Shown here in pieces: positions 8,430 through 17,833 of a DNA stretch of 64,000 bases (position 1 is its first letter; each line of letters opens with the position of its first letter). Source of the DNA: Gemmobacter sp. (GTDB lineage: Bacteria > Pseudomonadota > Alphaproteobacteria > Rhodobacterales > Rhodobacteraceae); the NCBI RefSeq assembly GCF_034676705.1, contig NZ_JAUCBS010000013.1, positions 1,778,501 to 1,842,500 on the forward strand, in the 5' to 3' direction. The notes below the pieces were generated by a model, which did no database searches, was not told the origin of the DNA, and saw nothing but the letters and a program-made list of their open reading frames with translations. Position numbers and translations under genes: made by a program.

Positions 8430-8633
8430 TTTTTGCCCTCGTGATTCCTGCCTGCCATCAGTCTTGCCAACACCTGAGGCTGAAATATGGCGGCCAAAAG
8501 CCTTCTACGGGGTTAAATCCGCGCAAGATTCCGCCGGTTTTTGCCTGGCGCCGGGGGTGGGGTTGCGTGACGGGGCCCTGCCGGGCAACTGCCGCTGGCC
8601 GGGCAATGGGTCCGGTGCCACCGGATCCGACCG

Positions 8634-9221
8634 ATGAAGCCACGCAAGCGTCCGTTTATCGCCGCCCTTTTTGCCCTGACACTGCCCATGGCCTGCACCA
8701 TGGGCGTAGGGGCCACCACCGATGCCCCGGCCGCGCGCTGGGATCACCGGCCCGAGGGAGACACCTGGACGCATGCGACGCTGAGCGCGATTTCCACCAA
8801 GGGCCGCGCGCTGATCGACGCCGACCCGACCGATATCGAGACCTTTTGCCCCGCCTATACCGATGCGTCCGAGGCCGATCGCAAGGCATTCTGGATGGGG
8901 TTGTTTTCCGCGCTGGCCAAGCACGAAAGCACCTGGAACCCGCGGGCGGCGGGGGCGGGCGGCAAGTATCAGGGGCTGTTGCAGATCACGCCGTCCACCG
9001 CGCGCGCCTATGGCTGCGATGCCGGCGCGCTGTATGACGGGCAGTCGAACCTGAGCTGTGCGGTCAACATCGCCTCGAAACAGGTGGAACGCACCGGCGT
9101 GGTGGCGGGTGGCCCGGGCGGCTGGGGCGGGCTGGCGGCCGACTGGGGCCCGATGCGCAATGGCGCCAAGCGGGCCGAGATTGCCGCCTGGACCCGCGCG
9201 CAGGATTACTGCCGAATTTAG
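8634..9221 (+). CDS. Lytic-transglycosylase-like (SLT) lipoprotein
   Basis: A 195-residue exported protein. The N-terminus is positively charged and hydrophobic (MKPRKRPFIAALFALTLPMAC), with Cys in a plausible lipobox. The C-terminal half carries the lysozyme-like SLT signature: ALAKHESTWNPRAAG with the catalytic Glu, then KYQGLLQITPSTARAYGC. The expected function is cleavage of peptidoglycan glycan strands in the periplasm. It is transcribed alone, with a terminator hairpin just after the stop. Confidence 0.8.
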   Translation: MKPRKRPFIAALFALTLPMACTMGVGATTDAPAARWDHRPEGDTWTHATLSAISTKGRALIDADPTDIETFCPAYTDASEADRKAFWMGLFSALAKHESTWNPRAAGAGGKYQGLLQITPSTARAYGCDAGALYDGQSNLSCAVNIASKQVERTGVVAGGPGGWGGLAADWGPMRNGAKRAEIAAWTRAQDYCRI

Positions 9222-9238
9222 CCTATGGCCGGAGAGCA

Positions 9239-9268
9239 TTGCGCGATATGATGGCATCGCGCAATTTT
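9239..9268 (+). terminator. Rho-independent terminator after the SLT gene
   Basis: Perfect 9-bp arms TTGCGCGAT and ATCGCGCAA with an 8-nt loop, followed by TTTT. Confidence 0.75.
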
Positions 9269-9392
9269 CGGCGACACAAGTCCGGTATGGCCGCGTATTC
9301 TTCGCCCCACGCCTGATCCCGCGCCACAGAAAGCGAAGAAATTCAGGTCTGCATCGCTTACCCTTCCTGAAACGCGAACAGGAGAGGCTGCC

Positions 9393-10694
9393 ATGCGGAT
9401 CGTCGTTCTGGGTGCAGGTGTCATCGGGGTTACCACGGCGTGGTATCTGGCCCGCCGTGGGCATGAGGTGACGGTGATAGACCGTCAGCCGGGCCCCGCG
9501 CTGGAAACCAGCTTTGCCAATGCCGGCGAGATCAGCCCCGGCTATTCCGCCCCCTGGGCTGCGCCCGGCATTCCGCTCAAGGCGATGAAGTGGATGTTCC
9601 AGCGCCATGCGCCGCTGGTGCTGCACCCCACGATGAACCCCGACCGCATCCGCTGGATGCTGGAAATGCTGGCCAATTGTACCAGCCCGGCCTATGCCCG
9701 CAACAAAAGCCGCATGGTGCGGCTGGCGGAGTATTCCCGCGACTGCCTGACCGACCTGCGCGCCGAAACCGGGGTGAAATTCGACGAACGCCAGCAGGGC
9801 ACCTTGCAGGTGTTCCGCACCGACAAGCAGGTGGCAGCGGCGGAAAAGGACATCGCGGTGCTGCGCGCCGACGGCGTTCCGTTCGAGGTGCTGGACCGTG
9901 CTGGCTGCATTGCCGCCGAACCGGGGCTGGCCGGCGCCGCGCATCGCATCGCCGGCGGGCTGCGGCTGCCGGGCGATGAAACCGGCGATTGCTTCAAGTT
10001 CACCAATGCGCTGGCCGACAAGGCGGTCGCCGCCGGCGTGCGCTTCCGCTATGGCGTCACGATCAACGCGATCCGGGCCGAAGGCGGCCGGGTGACCGGG
10101 GTGGATACCTCTGAAGGGCTGGTCACGGGCGATTCCTATGTGCTGGCGCTTGGCTCGCTGTCGCCGTTCCTGGCGAAATCGCTGGGGATCCGGCTGCCGG
10201 TGGAACCGCTCAAGGGCTATTCCATCACCGTGCCGATCGTGGATTACGACCGCGCGCCTGTCTCGACCGTGATGGACGAGACGTTCAAGGTGGCGATCAC
10301 CCGGCTGGGCGACCGGATTCGGGTGGGCGGCCTGGCGGAAATCGCGGGCTATGATACCACGCTGAACCCGCGCCGCCGAGCGACGCTGGAAAAATCGCTG
10401 ACCGAGATGTTCGGCGGCGCCGGCGATGTGCAGGCGGCCAGCTTCTGGACCGGCCTGCGCCCGATGACGCCCGATGGCACCCCGATTGTCGGCGCCACGC
10501 CGATGGCCAACCTGTGGACGAATACCGGCCATGGCACGCTGGGCTGGACGATGGCGGCGGGCTCGGGCCGGCTGCTGGCCGACCTGATCGACGGCCGGGC
10601 GCCCGATATCGACACAGAAGGGCTGGCCGTGGCGCGCTATGGCCGCGCCGCGCCCAAGGCGCGCGCCGGTGCGCTGCGCCCGGCAACCGCCTGA
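9393..10694 (+). CDS. dadA: D-amino acid dehydrogenase small subunit
   Basis: A 433-residue FAD-dependent oxidoreductase of the DAO family that deaminates D-amino acids such as D-alanine and passes electrons to the respiratory chain. The N-terminal Rossmann motif is VVLGAGVIGVTTAWYLARRG; further family elements are SFANAGEISPGYSAPWAAPG and the C-terminal HGTLGWTMAAGSGRLLADL. Length matches DadA. The ATG is preceded by an AGGAGAGG ribosome site. No alanine racemase (dadX) is adjacent. A strong hairpin follows the gene. Confidence 0.92.
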   Translation: MRIVVLGAGVIGVTTAWYLARRGHEVTVIDRQPGPALETSFANAGEISPGYSAPWAAPGIPLKAMKWMFQRHAPLVLHPTMNPDRIRWMLEMLANCTSPAYARNKSRMVRLAEYSRDCLTDLRAETGVKFDERQQGTLQVFRTDKQVAAAEKDIAVLRADGVPFEVLDRAGCIAAEPGLAGAAHRIAGGLRLPGDETGDCFKFTNALADKAVAAGVRFRYGVTINAIRAEGGRVTGVDTSEGLVTGDSYVLALGSLSPFLAKSLGIRLPVEPLKGYSITVPIVDYDRAPVSTVMDETFKVAITRLGDRIRVGGLAEIAGYDTTLNPRRRATLEKSLTEMFGGAGDVQAASFWTGLRPMTPDGTPIVGATPMANLWTNTGHGTLGWTMAAGSGRLLADLIDGRAPDIDTEGLAVARYGRAAPKARAGALRPATA

Positions 10695-10753
10695 GCGGAC
10701 CCCCCCCGCAGCGCCCGGCAGGCCGCCGGACGGACAGCTGGCCGTTCATGTAA

Positions 10754-10785
10754 CAAGGCCCCGGCGGATCATCCCCGGGGCCTTG
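10754..10785 (+). terminator. Terminator after dadA
   Basis: Arms CAAGGCCCCGG and CCGGGGCCTTG (11 bp, perfect) are followed by TGATTTT. It lies between converging genes and may serve both. Confidence 0.65.
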
Positions 10786-10822
10786 TGATTTTCCGGCCGG
10801 ATATCCGGTGGCCGGCGGGCGA

Positions 10823-11062
10823 TCAGGCCTCGGCCAGCATCCGGGCGATCTGGTCCTTCAGCGCGGCACGCTTGCGGCGCAGTTCCTGTTCGGCCTCCTC
10901 GGACAGCAGATCCACGCGAATCTCGGCCCGGTGGACGGCGCGGTTAACCTCGTCATATTCCTTGCAGATCTTGTCGAAGCGCGGGTTCGCGGCCTGCAAA
11001 TCCTGGATCTTCTGCGCCTCGGCCGGGAATTCATCGGCCAAGAGATGCGGGGTGTTCGACAT
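10823..11062 (-). CDS. YdcH/DUF465 family protein
   Basis: A 79-residue, strongly charged, mostly helical protein: PHLLADEFPAEAQKIQDL, then NPRFDKICKEYDEVN and RRKRAALKDQIARML. This is the typical pattern of the short YdcH/DUF465 family, whose function is unknown. The start at 11062 (MSNTPHLLADEFP) follows a GGAG-type site; the frame upstream to 11134 would add an untypical arginine-rich leader. It sits just downstream of ppx on the same strand. Confidence 0.82.
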   Translation of the reverse strand: MSNTPHLLADEFPAEAQKIQDLQAANPRFDKICKEYDEVNRAVHRAEIRVDLLSEEAEQELRRKRAALKDQIARMLAEA

Positions 11063-11140
11063 GTCGCGCTCCTTCTTCCGTTCGACAGGGATACTTTGGC
11101 GCGGCTGCGGACCGCCCGCCTTGATACGGATCAAATGCGC

Positions 11141-12676
11141 CTATTTCCGCGCAGCCTTTGCCGCCACGATCTGCGGCGTGGCGCGCATGGACTGGGCAAG
11201 CGCGGCGAACCGGGCCTGCGCGACCTCGGCGAACAGCGCCTCGCCCTTGGGGGTCAGGGCCAGTTCCAGCACCCGCTTGCGCGGGTTCCAGGCCAGCGAG
11301 GCCGCCTCGGCCGGGTCGCCAAGCGCGAACATGGCGCCAAAGCGCATCGCCTTGCCCAGCACCTCGGCCTTGCGCAGCTGGTCTTCGTTCAGCAACGAGA
11401 ACAGCGGCGCAAAGCGCGATCCGGCGCGGTTGTTCTTGTAGCGGTGCAGCAGTGCCAGCCCCAGGAACACCCGGCCCGGATGGTCGAGGCCGCCCAGGTT
11501 GGCCCGTGTGACGTTGTCAAAGCAGACTTCGGCCCGGTAATCGGGGTGGGCGCGCCAGGTGGTATCGTGCAACAGGCAGGCCGCCCGCACCAGCCGCATG
11601 CCTTCGTCATCGACGCCCTTGAACAGCGGTGACAGGAAGGCGAACAGCTTCTTGCCAAAGCCGGGGATGCGGGCCTGCGTCGCCTCGGCCATGCGCGCCG
11701 CCTCGATCAGCGGATCGCGCTGGCGCAGGCGTTCGGGCATCTGTTCATACAGCAGCCCTTCGCGGATGCCGTAGGACGACACGTCGATCTCGCGCGGCTT
11801 GAAGCTGCGCACCAGCACGCCCAGCACCTCGGAGGCCAGCGGCACCAGTTCCATCCGTTCGGTCGAGGCGCCGACCCGGGCGCGCAGGGTGGCCAGATCG
11901 TTGCGGGCGATCCAGTCGATGGTTTCCAGCACGGCCTGCGGGGTCATGCGGTATTCGTGCAGCACGGTCAGCGGATAGCCGCGGCGTTCCATGTCCAGCC
12001 GGGCGATGACGCGCCAGCTGCCGCCGACCAGATAGATGCGGTCATGCGCGGGTTCGATGGTATCGCGCGCCTTGCGCAGCACCCGTTCGATCAGTCTTGC
12101 CCGGTCGGCCGCATCGCCCTGCACCTGTTGCAGGCGGAACGGGCCCAGCGGGGTGGAAATGCGCTTGCCGACCTGGCCATTGCCGATGCGCGCCAGTTCC
12201 ATCGAGTTGCCGCCGATGTCGCAGACGATGCCTGCGGCCCCGGGCCAGCCCAGCAGCACGCCCTGGGCCGAAAGGCGGGCCTCCTCGTCGCCGTCGATGA
12301 TCCACAGTTTCAGGCCGGTCTGGGCCTCGACCTCGGCCTGGAAGGCGGGGCCGTCCTCGGCCTCGCGCACGGCGGCGGTGGCGACGACGGTCAGGGGGGA
12401 GATCTTCATCCCCTCGGCCAGCAGGGCAAAGCGTTTCAGCGCCGCCATGGCGCGGATGCGGCCCTGCGGGTTCAGCCGGCCGGTTTCGGCCAGCCCCTTG
12501 CCAAGGCCCGCCATGACCTTTTCATTGTAGAAATAGGCGGGGCTGCGCGCGGCGCCGTCGAACACCACCATGCGGACAGAGTTGGAGCCCACGTCCACCA
12601 CCCCCACCCGGCTGAGCGCGCGGGCAGAGGGGTCTTCGAACAGGGGGCGGCCGAAGGGTTCGAATTCATCGGTCAT
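11141..12676 (-). CDS. ppx: Exopolyphosphatase / Ppx-GppA family
   Basis: A 511-residue member of the ASKHA Ppx/GppA family. Phosphate-binding signatures are GVVDVGSNSVRMVVFDG near residue 25 and VCDIGGNSMELARIG near residue 150; an HD-like helical C-terminal region contains CLLHDTTWRAHPDYRAE. The enzyme hydrolyses terminal phosphates from polyphosphate and/or pppGpp. It follows the polyphosphate kinase gene on the same strand, so synthesis and breakdown of polyphosphate are encoded together. A repeat lies in the 147-bp spacer between them. Confidence 0.9.
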   Translation of the reverse strand: MTDEFEPFGRPLFEDPSARALSRVGVVDVGSNSVRMVVFDGAARSPAYFYNEKVMAGLGKGLAETGRLNPQGRIRAMAALKRFALLAEGMKISPLTVVATAAVREAEDGPAFQAEVEAQTGLKLWIIDGDEEARLSAQGVLLGWPGAAGIVCDIGGNSMELARIGNGQVGKRISTPLGPFRLQQVQGDAADRARLIERVLRKARDTIEPAHDRIYLVGGSWRVIARLDMERRGYPLTVLHEYRMTPQAVLETIDWIARNDLATLRARVGASTERMELVPLASEVLGVLVRSFKPREIDVSSYGIREGLLYEQMPERLRQRDPLIEAARMAEATQARIPGFGKKLFAFLSPLFKGVDDEGMRLVRAACLLHDTTWRAHPDYRAEVCFDNVTRANLGGLDHPGRVFLGLALLHRYKNNRAGSRFAPLFSLLNEDQLRKAEVLGKAMRFGAMFALGDPAEAASLAWNPRKRVLELALTPKGEALFAEVAQARFAALAQSMRATPQIVAAKAARK

Positions 12677-12745
12677 GGGGCGGTCCGGGTTGGCAGCCGG
12701 GGCAGGGGGCGCCGCCCCCCACGGGTCGGCCCGGATGGGCCGCCC

Positions 12746-12777
12746 CTCCCCCCGGGGTATTTCTGGAAAGATGAAGC
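12746..12777 (+). repeat. Dispersed TATTT-type repeat, between ppx and ppk
   Basis: CCCCCCGGGGTATTTCTGG is followed by AAAGATGAAG. It belongs to the same family as the intergenic elements listed elsewhere and is preceded by GC-rich palindromic sequence from about 12700. Confidence 0.65.
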
Positions 12778-12823
12778 AGCGGTCCTTTTACGGCGCGAAG
12801 ATGCGGCGGCAAGGGCGCCCGCG

Positions 12824-14998
12824 TCAATCCCAGGAATGCGCCAGCCGCGGCACATCGGCCGCGCCCGCGCTGCCGCGGCCCGACAGCGAGGGGTTTTCCA
12901 TGAAGAATCGGTGGCAGGAAAACAGCTTGCCATCCGGCGCGTCCAGTTGCCGCCCATAGCGGCCGTCAGAGCCCAAGAGCCAGCTTTGCGCCTCGTCCGC
13001 AAGGTTGGCGGCCATGATCTGGCTTTCGATCTGCGCCTTGACGGTGGGGTTCACCGCCTCGACCAGGGTTTCGACGCGGCGGTTGAGGTTGCGGCCCATC
13101 CAGTCGGCGGAACTGATGAACACCCGCGCCTCCTTGGACGGCAGGCCGTGGCCATTGCCAAAGCACACGATGCGGCTGTGTTCCAGGAACCGGCCGACGA
13201 TCGACTTGACCCGGATGTTGTCGGACAGGCCGCGGATGCCGGGGCGCAGGCCGCAGATGCCGCGGATGATCAGGCTGATCTTCACGCCCGCCTGGCTGGC
13301 GGCATAAAGCGCGTCGATCACCTCGGGGTCGATCAGGCTGTTCATCTTGGCCCAGATCTCGGCCGTGCGGCCCTGGCGGGCATGCTCTGCCTCGGCCGCG
13401 ATCAGTTCCAGCAGGCGCGGTTTCAGCGTGGTGGGCGAGATGGCAAGGTTTTCCAGCCCCTCCGGCTGCGCATAGCCGGACAGATAGTTGAACACCTTGG
13501 TCGCATCGCGCCCCAGCGCCGGGTTGCAGGTGAACAGCGACAGGTCGGTGTAGATGCGCGCGGTGATCGGGTGGTAGTTGCCGGTGCCGAAATGGGTATA
13601 GGTGACCAGCTGGTCGCCTTCGCGCCGCACGACCGTGCTGATTTTGGCATGCGTTTTCAGGTGCATGAACCCGTAGACGACATGCGCCCCCGCCCGTTCC
13701 AGCCGGCGCGACTGGCGGATGTTCGATGCCTCGTCGAAGCGGGCCTTCAGTTCCACCAGCGCGGTGATCGACTTGCCGGCCTCGGCCGCCTCGCACAGCG
13801 CGTCCACGATGGGGCTGTCGTAGGAGGTGCGGTAGAGCGTCTGCTTGATCGCCAGCACGTTGGGATCGCGTGCCGCCTGCTGCAGGAAGCGGATCACCAT
13901 GTCGAAGGTCTCGTAAGGGTGATGCAGCAGCATGTCTTTTTGCCGGATGGCGGCGAAGATGTCGCCGTCATGGTCCAGCACCCGTTCCGGCACCCGCGGG
14001 CTGAACGGCGGCCACAAGAGATCGGGGCGCGAGGACAGGACCAGTTCCTTGAGATCGGCGACGCCCAGGAGGCCCTTGACCTCGACCACCTCGTCGGCGG
14101 TGACGTCCAGTTCGTCCATGATCAGCGCGCGCAGCGCGGGCGGGGCGCCGGCGGTGATCTTGAGGCGGATCACCTCGCCCCGGCGGCGGCGTTTCAGCGC
14201 GGTTTCGAATTCGCGCACCAGATCCTCGGCCTCGTCCTCGACCTCCAGATCGCTGTCGCGCAGCACACGGAACGCGCAATGGTCGATTTCGTCATAGCCG
14301 GGGAACAGGCTGCCCAGATGCAGCAGCAGCAGATCCTCCAGCGGCAGCACGCGGTGCTGGCCATCCTTTTCCGGCAGCGTCACAAAGCGGCGGATCTGCG
14401 CCGGGATCGGCAGCAGCGCCTGCAACCGGCGCTTGTCGGACGTGCGTTCCAGTTCCAGCCCCAGCGTAAAGCCGGTGTTGGGGATGAACGGGAACGGATG
14501 CGCCGGGTCGATCGCCAGCGGCGACAGCACGGGGAACACCTGGTTCAGGAAATGGTCGCGCAGAAAGGCGCGGTCGCCTTGGGTCAGGCGGGCGCGGGTC
14601 AGGATGACGATGCCCTGATCCTCCATTTCCTTGAGGATCGCCTTGTAGGTTTTCTGCTGGGTCTCCATCAGATCGCGCGCATCGGCGTTGATCAGCACCA
14701 GCTGTTCTGCCGGGCTGCTGCCATCTTCGGACGGCAGCCATTTGCCCGATCGTGCCAGCTGGCGCAGGCCCGCCACGCGCACGGTATAGAATTCGTCCAG
14801 GTTGGTGGCCGAGATCGACAGGAACCGCAGCCGTTCCAGCAGCGGAACGCGGGGGTTCGCCGCCTCGTCCAGCACGCGCCAGTTGAAGGCGAGCCACGAG
14901 AGTTCGCGGTTGAAAAACCGCCGCGGCCCGAGGATTTCGGCCTCGGGCAGATCGACGGGATCGGGGAACGGGGCGGTGAGGAAATCTGCCTGTGTCAT
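12824..14998 (-). CDS. ppk1: Polyphosphate kinase 1
   Basis: A 724-residue PPK1 that makes polyphosphate from ATP. Domain order is as expected: an N-terminal domain beginning RRFFNRELSWLAFNWRVLDEA, the head domain, then two phospholipase-D-like C-terminal domains. Catalytic-region elements seen are MLLHHPYETFDMVIRFL, FMHLKTHAKISTVVRR (autophosphorylated histidine region) and THFGTGNYHPITARIYTDL. The ATG at 14998 is used; a GTG at 15025 is possible. It leads the ppk-ppx pair and is followed by the family's usual partner. Confidence 0.95.
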   Translation of the reverse strand: MTQADFLTAPFPDPVDLPEAEILGPRRFFNRELSWLAFNWRVLDEAANPRVPLLERLRFLSISATNLDEFYTVRVAGLRQLARSGKWLPSEDGSSPAEQLVLINADARDLMETQQKTYKAILKEMEDQGIVILTRARLTQGDRAFLRDHFLNQVFPVLSPLAIDPAHPFPFIPNTGFTLGLELERTSDKRRLQALLPIPAQIRRFVTLPEKDGQHRVLPLEDLLLLHLGSLFPGYDEIDHCAFRVLRDSDLEVEDEAEDLVREFETALKRRRRGEVIRLKITAGAPPALRALIMDELDVTADEVVEVKGLLGVADLKELVLSSRPDLLWPPFSPRVPERVLDHDGDIFAAIRQKDMLLHHPYETFDMVIRFLQQAARDPNVLAIKQTLYRTSYDSPIVDALCEAAEAGKSITALVELKARFDEASNIRQSRRLERAGAHVVYGFMHLKTHAKISTVVRREGDQLVTYTHFGTGNYHPITARIYTDLSLFTCNPALGRDATKVFNYLSGYAQPEGLENLAISPTTLKPRLLELIAAEAEHARQGRTAEIWAKMNSLIDPEVIDALYAASQAGVKISLIIRGICGLRPGIRGLSDNIRVKSIVGRFLEHSRIVCFGNGHGLPSKEARVFISSADWMGRNLNRRVETLVEAVNPTVKAQIESQIMAANLADEAQSWLLGSDGRYGRQLDAPDGKLFSCHRFFMENPSLSGRGSAGAADVPRLAHSWD

Positions 14999-15059
14999 GG
15001 CGCCTGTCTGGGGCTGGAATGTCACAGGGATATGACGGCAGCGCCGCTATCGCAACGGA

Positions 15060-15749
15060 TCAGTCCAGATCGGGGAACAGGCTGTCGCCGTCCAGCCAGT
15101 CGGCGGCCATCTGGCGGGTGATCGGGCCGGCTTCCTCCAGTGCGCGGGCATCCAGCGCGGTGACCACATCGCGCGCGGTCTGGAACGACCGGGTCATGCG
15201 GGGCACCAGCCAGTCGATCAGGCCGGGCGGCACGGCGATCTGGCGGTCGGCGAACTGCTTGGCCAGCACGGCATGCAGCAGCGCATCGTCGGGGGCATCC
15301 AGCCTGATCAGCGTGGCGGCCTGCATCCGGCTGGCAAGATCGGGCAGGCGCAGGCCCCAGTCGCGCGGCGGGGCGCTGGCGGTGACCAGCAGGGGCAGGG
15401 CGGCGGCGGCCATCAGGTTGTGCAGGTGGAACAGCGCGTTTTCGGCCGCAGGGATACCGCCGATCTGCTGCGCATCCTCGACCACCACGGGCGCGGTGGC
15501 CAGTGCCGGCAGGTCGGCGCCGGGCAGGGCGGTGGCGGCCAGTATCCGCGCGCCGGTGGCGGCGGACCAGATATGCGCCAGATGGGTCTTGCCGCTGCCC
15601 GGCGGGCCGGCCAGCACGGCCTTGGCCGCTGGCCAGCCCTGCCAGCCATCCAGCGCCGCCAGCGCCAGCGCATTGGCCGGGCTGACGAAAAAGTCACCCC
15701 TCCCCCGCGCCTCGCGCAGGGGCAGGTCCAGGGTCAGCTGGCGGTTCAC
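15060..15749 (-). CDS. hdaA: DnaA-related protein, HdaA family
   Basis: A 229-residue AAA+ protein without DnaA's N-terminal or DNA-binding domain. QLTLDL at the start fits the sliding-clamp-binding motif known in Hda. Walker A is GPPGSGKTHLAHIW, Walker B region VVVEDAQQIGG, and a sensor-like RDWGLRLPDLASRM follows. Hda-type proteins promote hydrolysis of ATP-DnaA on the replicative clamp, limiting re-initiation. The GTG start at 15749 overlaps the end of the upstream permease gene by 4 bp (GTGA), implying translational coupling. Confidence 0.85.
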   Translation of the reverse strand: MNRQLTLDLPLREARGRGDFFVSPANALALAALDGWQGWPAAKAVLAGPPGSGKTHLAHIWSAATGARILAATALPGADLPALATAPVVVEDAQQIGGIPAAENALFHLHNLMAAAALPLLVTASAPPRDWGLRLPDLASRMQAATLIRLDAPDDALLHAVLAKQFADRQIAVPPGLIDWLVPRMTRSFQTARDVVTALDARALEEAGPITRQMAADWLDGDSLFPDLD

Positions 15750-16822
15750 GCGCCGGGATCCTCGCCATCGGCGCCGACGCCACGATACAGCAGGCTGCCG
15801 GTGTAGCGGTCGGACACGAAGCGCACCAGCACCCCGATGGAGGCCGCGACCGGCACCGCCACCAGCATGCCGACAAAGCCGAACAGCGTGCCGAACGCCG
15901 ACAGCGCGAACAGCAGCCATACCGGATGCAGCCCGACCGAATTGCCGACCAGCCGCGGCGTGATCACATTGCCTTCCAGGAACTGGCCAAGCGCAAAGAT
16001 TGCCGCCACCAGCCCGATCGACCACCAGTCGCCCCAGAACTGGAACAGCGCCAGGCCAATCGCCAGCGCCCCGCCGACCAGCGCGCCGACATAAGGGATA
16101 AAGGTGATCGCGCCGGCAATGGCGCCGACCACCAGCCCGAACTGCAACCCCGCCAGCGCCAGCGCCACCGCGTAATAGGCCCCCAGCACCACGCAGACCG
16201 ACAGCTGCCCGCGCACGAAGGCGGCCAGAACGCGGTCGATCTCGGACGCCAGATGGCGGATCACCGGGGCATGGTCGCGGGGCAGCAGGCGGTTCACATG
16301 CGCCACCATGCGATCCCAGTCCAGCAGCATGTAGAACGCCACCACCGGCACCACCACGATGAACAGCACCGCGTCCAGCACCCCCATGGCCGAGCCGATG
16401 ATGGTGTTGGCCAGTTCCAGCCCCTTGGATTTGACGGTATCGCCCAGTTCCGCCAGCGACTGCCGGATGGTCGAGGTGTTGTCGGCCAGATCCGGGAAGG
16501 CGTTGGTCAGGAAGGTCTGCAACCGCTTGACGATGTCGGGCGCGGCATTGACCAGCGCGGTCAGCTGGTTGATCAGCGTCGGGATCACCGCCAGCACCAG
16601 CGCCACCATGATCAGCAGCGCGAACAGCGAGATCACCGTGGTGGCCGCCGCCCGGTTCAGGCCCGCGCGTTCCAGCCGGTCGGCGACCGGATCGAGGAAA
16701 TAGGCGATGGCGCTGCCCACGACAAAGGGCAGGATCACATCCCCCAGCGCCCACAGCACGAACAGCAGCACCGCCGCAGCGATGCCCCAATATTTCAACT
16801 GGTCCTTGACGGGCAGGGCCAT
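15746..16822 (-). CDS. AI-2E family transporter (PerM-like)
   Basis: A 358-residue inner-membrane protein with about seven or eight hydrophobic segments, beginning KYWGIAAAVLLFVLWALGDV. The typical PerM central soluble part lies between about residues 90 and 150, and the conserved C-terminal segment includes GAIAGAITFIPYVGALVGG. The name comes from one E. coli autoinducer exporter; the substrate of this protein cannot be read from sequence. It is in a two-gene unit with hdaA (4-bp overlap), an arrangement I recall as common in alphaproteobacteria. Confidence 0.87.
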   Translation of the reverse strand: MALPVKDQLKYWGIAAAVLLFVLWALGDVILPFVVGSAIAYFLDPVADRLERAGLNRAAATTVISLFALLIMVALVLAVIPTLINQLTALVNAAPDIVKRLQTFLTNAFPDLADNTSTIRQSLAELGDTVKSKGLELANTIIGSAMGVLDAVLFIVVVPVVAFYMLLDWDRMVAHVNRLLPRDHAPVIRHLASEIDRVLAAFVRGQLSVCVVLGAYYAVALALAGLQFGLVVGAIAGAITFIPYVGALVGGALAIGLALFQFWGDWWSIGLVAAIFALGQFLEGNVITPRLVGNSVGLHPVWLLFALSAFGTLFGFVGMLVAVPVAASIGVLVRFVSDRYTGSLLYRGVGADGEDPGA

Positions 16823-16903
16823 GGGGGTTCCTTTGGCGGCTTGGGTCTACAGATTGCGCAGGATGGCGCGGGTTGCAAGGGGGCCGGGCCGTTCGGGGGC
16901 AGC

Positions 16904-17425
16904 ATGACCGATGATCTGAGCTATTGCCATATCGACAGCCCCATCGGGCGCCTGCTGCTGGCCGGAACCGCCGATGCGCTGCATTTTCTGTCGTTTCCGG
17001 CCGGGCCACGGGCCTTTGGCCCCCGGCCGGGCTGGGTGCCCGACGATGCGCCCTTTGCGACCGCGCGCCGCCAGCTGGATGCCTATTTCGCCGGCCGCCT
17101 GCGCCGGTTCGACCTGGCGCTGCATCTGGGCGGCACGCCGTTTCGCCGGCTGCACTGGCAGTATCTGGCGACCATTCCCCATGGCCAGACGCGCAGTTAT
17201 GCGCAGGTCGCCGCCGCCCTTGGCCGCCCGAACGCCGCCCGGGCGGTGGGGGCGGCGAACGGGGCGAACCCCTTGCCCATCATCCTGCCGTGTCACCGGG
17301 TGCTGGGCGCCGATGGCACGCTGACCGGATTTGGCGGCGGGATGGCGACCAAGGCGTGGCTCTTGCGTCACGAATGCGCGATGGGGGCGGGGTCTGGCGC
17401 CCCGACCCCGCAGGGGGCCGATTGA
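16904..17425 (+). CDS. ogt: Methylated-DNA--protein-cysteine methyltransferase
   Basis: A 173-residue suicide repair protein that transfers the alkyl group from O6-methylguanine to its own cysteine. The active site is IILPCHRVLG, with helix-turn-helix residues GQTRSYAQVAAALGRP before it and GFGGGMATKAWLLRHE after it. The N-terminal domain starts CHIDSPIGRLLLAG. The ATG at 16904 sits 80 bp from the divergent permease gene. The C-terminal extension after LLRHE is short and proline-rich. Confidence 0.92.
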   Translation: MTDDLSYCHIDSPIGRLLLAGTADALHFLSFPAGPRAFGPRPGWVPDDAPFATARRQLDAYFAGRLRRFDLALHLGGTPFRRLHWQYLATIPHGQTRSYAQVAAALGRPNAARAVGAANGANPLPIILPCHRVLGADGTLTGFGGGMATKAWLLRHECAMGAGSGAPTPQGAD

Positions 17426-17480
17426 CGCAGCCCCGCAAAGGGCTATGCAACGCCGAACCGCCCCAGCCCCCGAGCCCGCC

Positions 17481-17828
17481 ATGTCGTTGCCCGTGCCCGT
17501 CGTCACCATCGGCCTGCTGATCCTGTCGAACATCTTCATGACCTTTGCCTGGTATGGCCACCTGAAAGACCGCAGCGCACCGTTGATGTGGGTCATCCTG
17601 ACCAGCTGGGGCATTGCCTTCTTCGAGTATCTGCTGATGGTGCCCGCGAACCGGATCGGCTATGGCCATTTCAACGCGGCGCAGCTGAAAACGATACAAG
17701 AGGTCATCACCCTGACCGTCTTTGCCGGCTTTTCGGTGCTGTATCTGAAAGAGCCGCTGGAATGGAACCACGTCCTGGGCTTTGCCTTCATCGCCGCGGG
17801 GGCTTTCTTCATCTTTCACAAGTGGTAG
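17481..17828 (+). CDS. DMT-superfamily small membrane protein (DUF486)
   Basis: A 115-residue protein with four predicted transmembrane helices: VPVVTIGLLILSNIFMTFAW; MWVILTSWGIAFFEYLLMVP with the family-typical NRIGYGHFNAAQLKTIQE after it; ITLTVFAGFSVLYL; and VLGFAFIAAGAFFIF. This matches DUF486 of the drug/metabolite transporter clan; the substrate is unknown. The start at 17481 is chosen because upstream in-frame sequence is arginine-rich spacer. The gene ends 5 bp before map. Confidence 0.82.
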   Translation: MSLPVPVVTIGLLILSNIFMTFAWYGHLKDRSAPLMWVILTSWGIAFFEYLLMVPANRIGYGHFNAAQLKTIQEVITLTVFAGFSVLYLKEPLEWNHVLGFAFIAAGAFFIFHKW

Positions 17829-17833
17829 CGGAC

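Noticed and set aside
8505..10532. A 675-codon minus-strand frame opposite the SLT gene and dadA
   Set aside because: Antisense of recognised genes and crosses their terminator; no coding features of its own.
11957..15121. A 1054-codon open frame on the plus strand, opposite ppx and ppk
   Set aside because: It is the antisense of two well-supported genes. Long antisense frames are expected at this GC content, and its translation (rich in Gln, His, Arg, Gly) resembles no protein.
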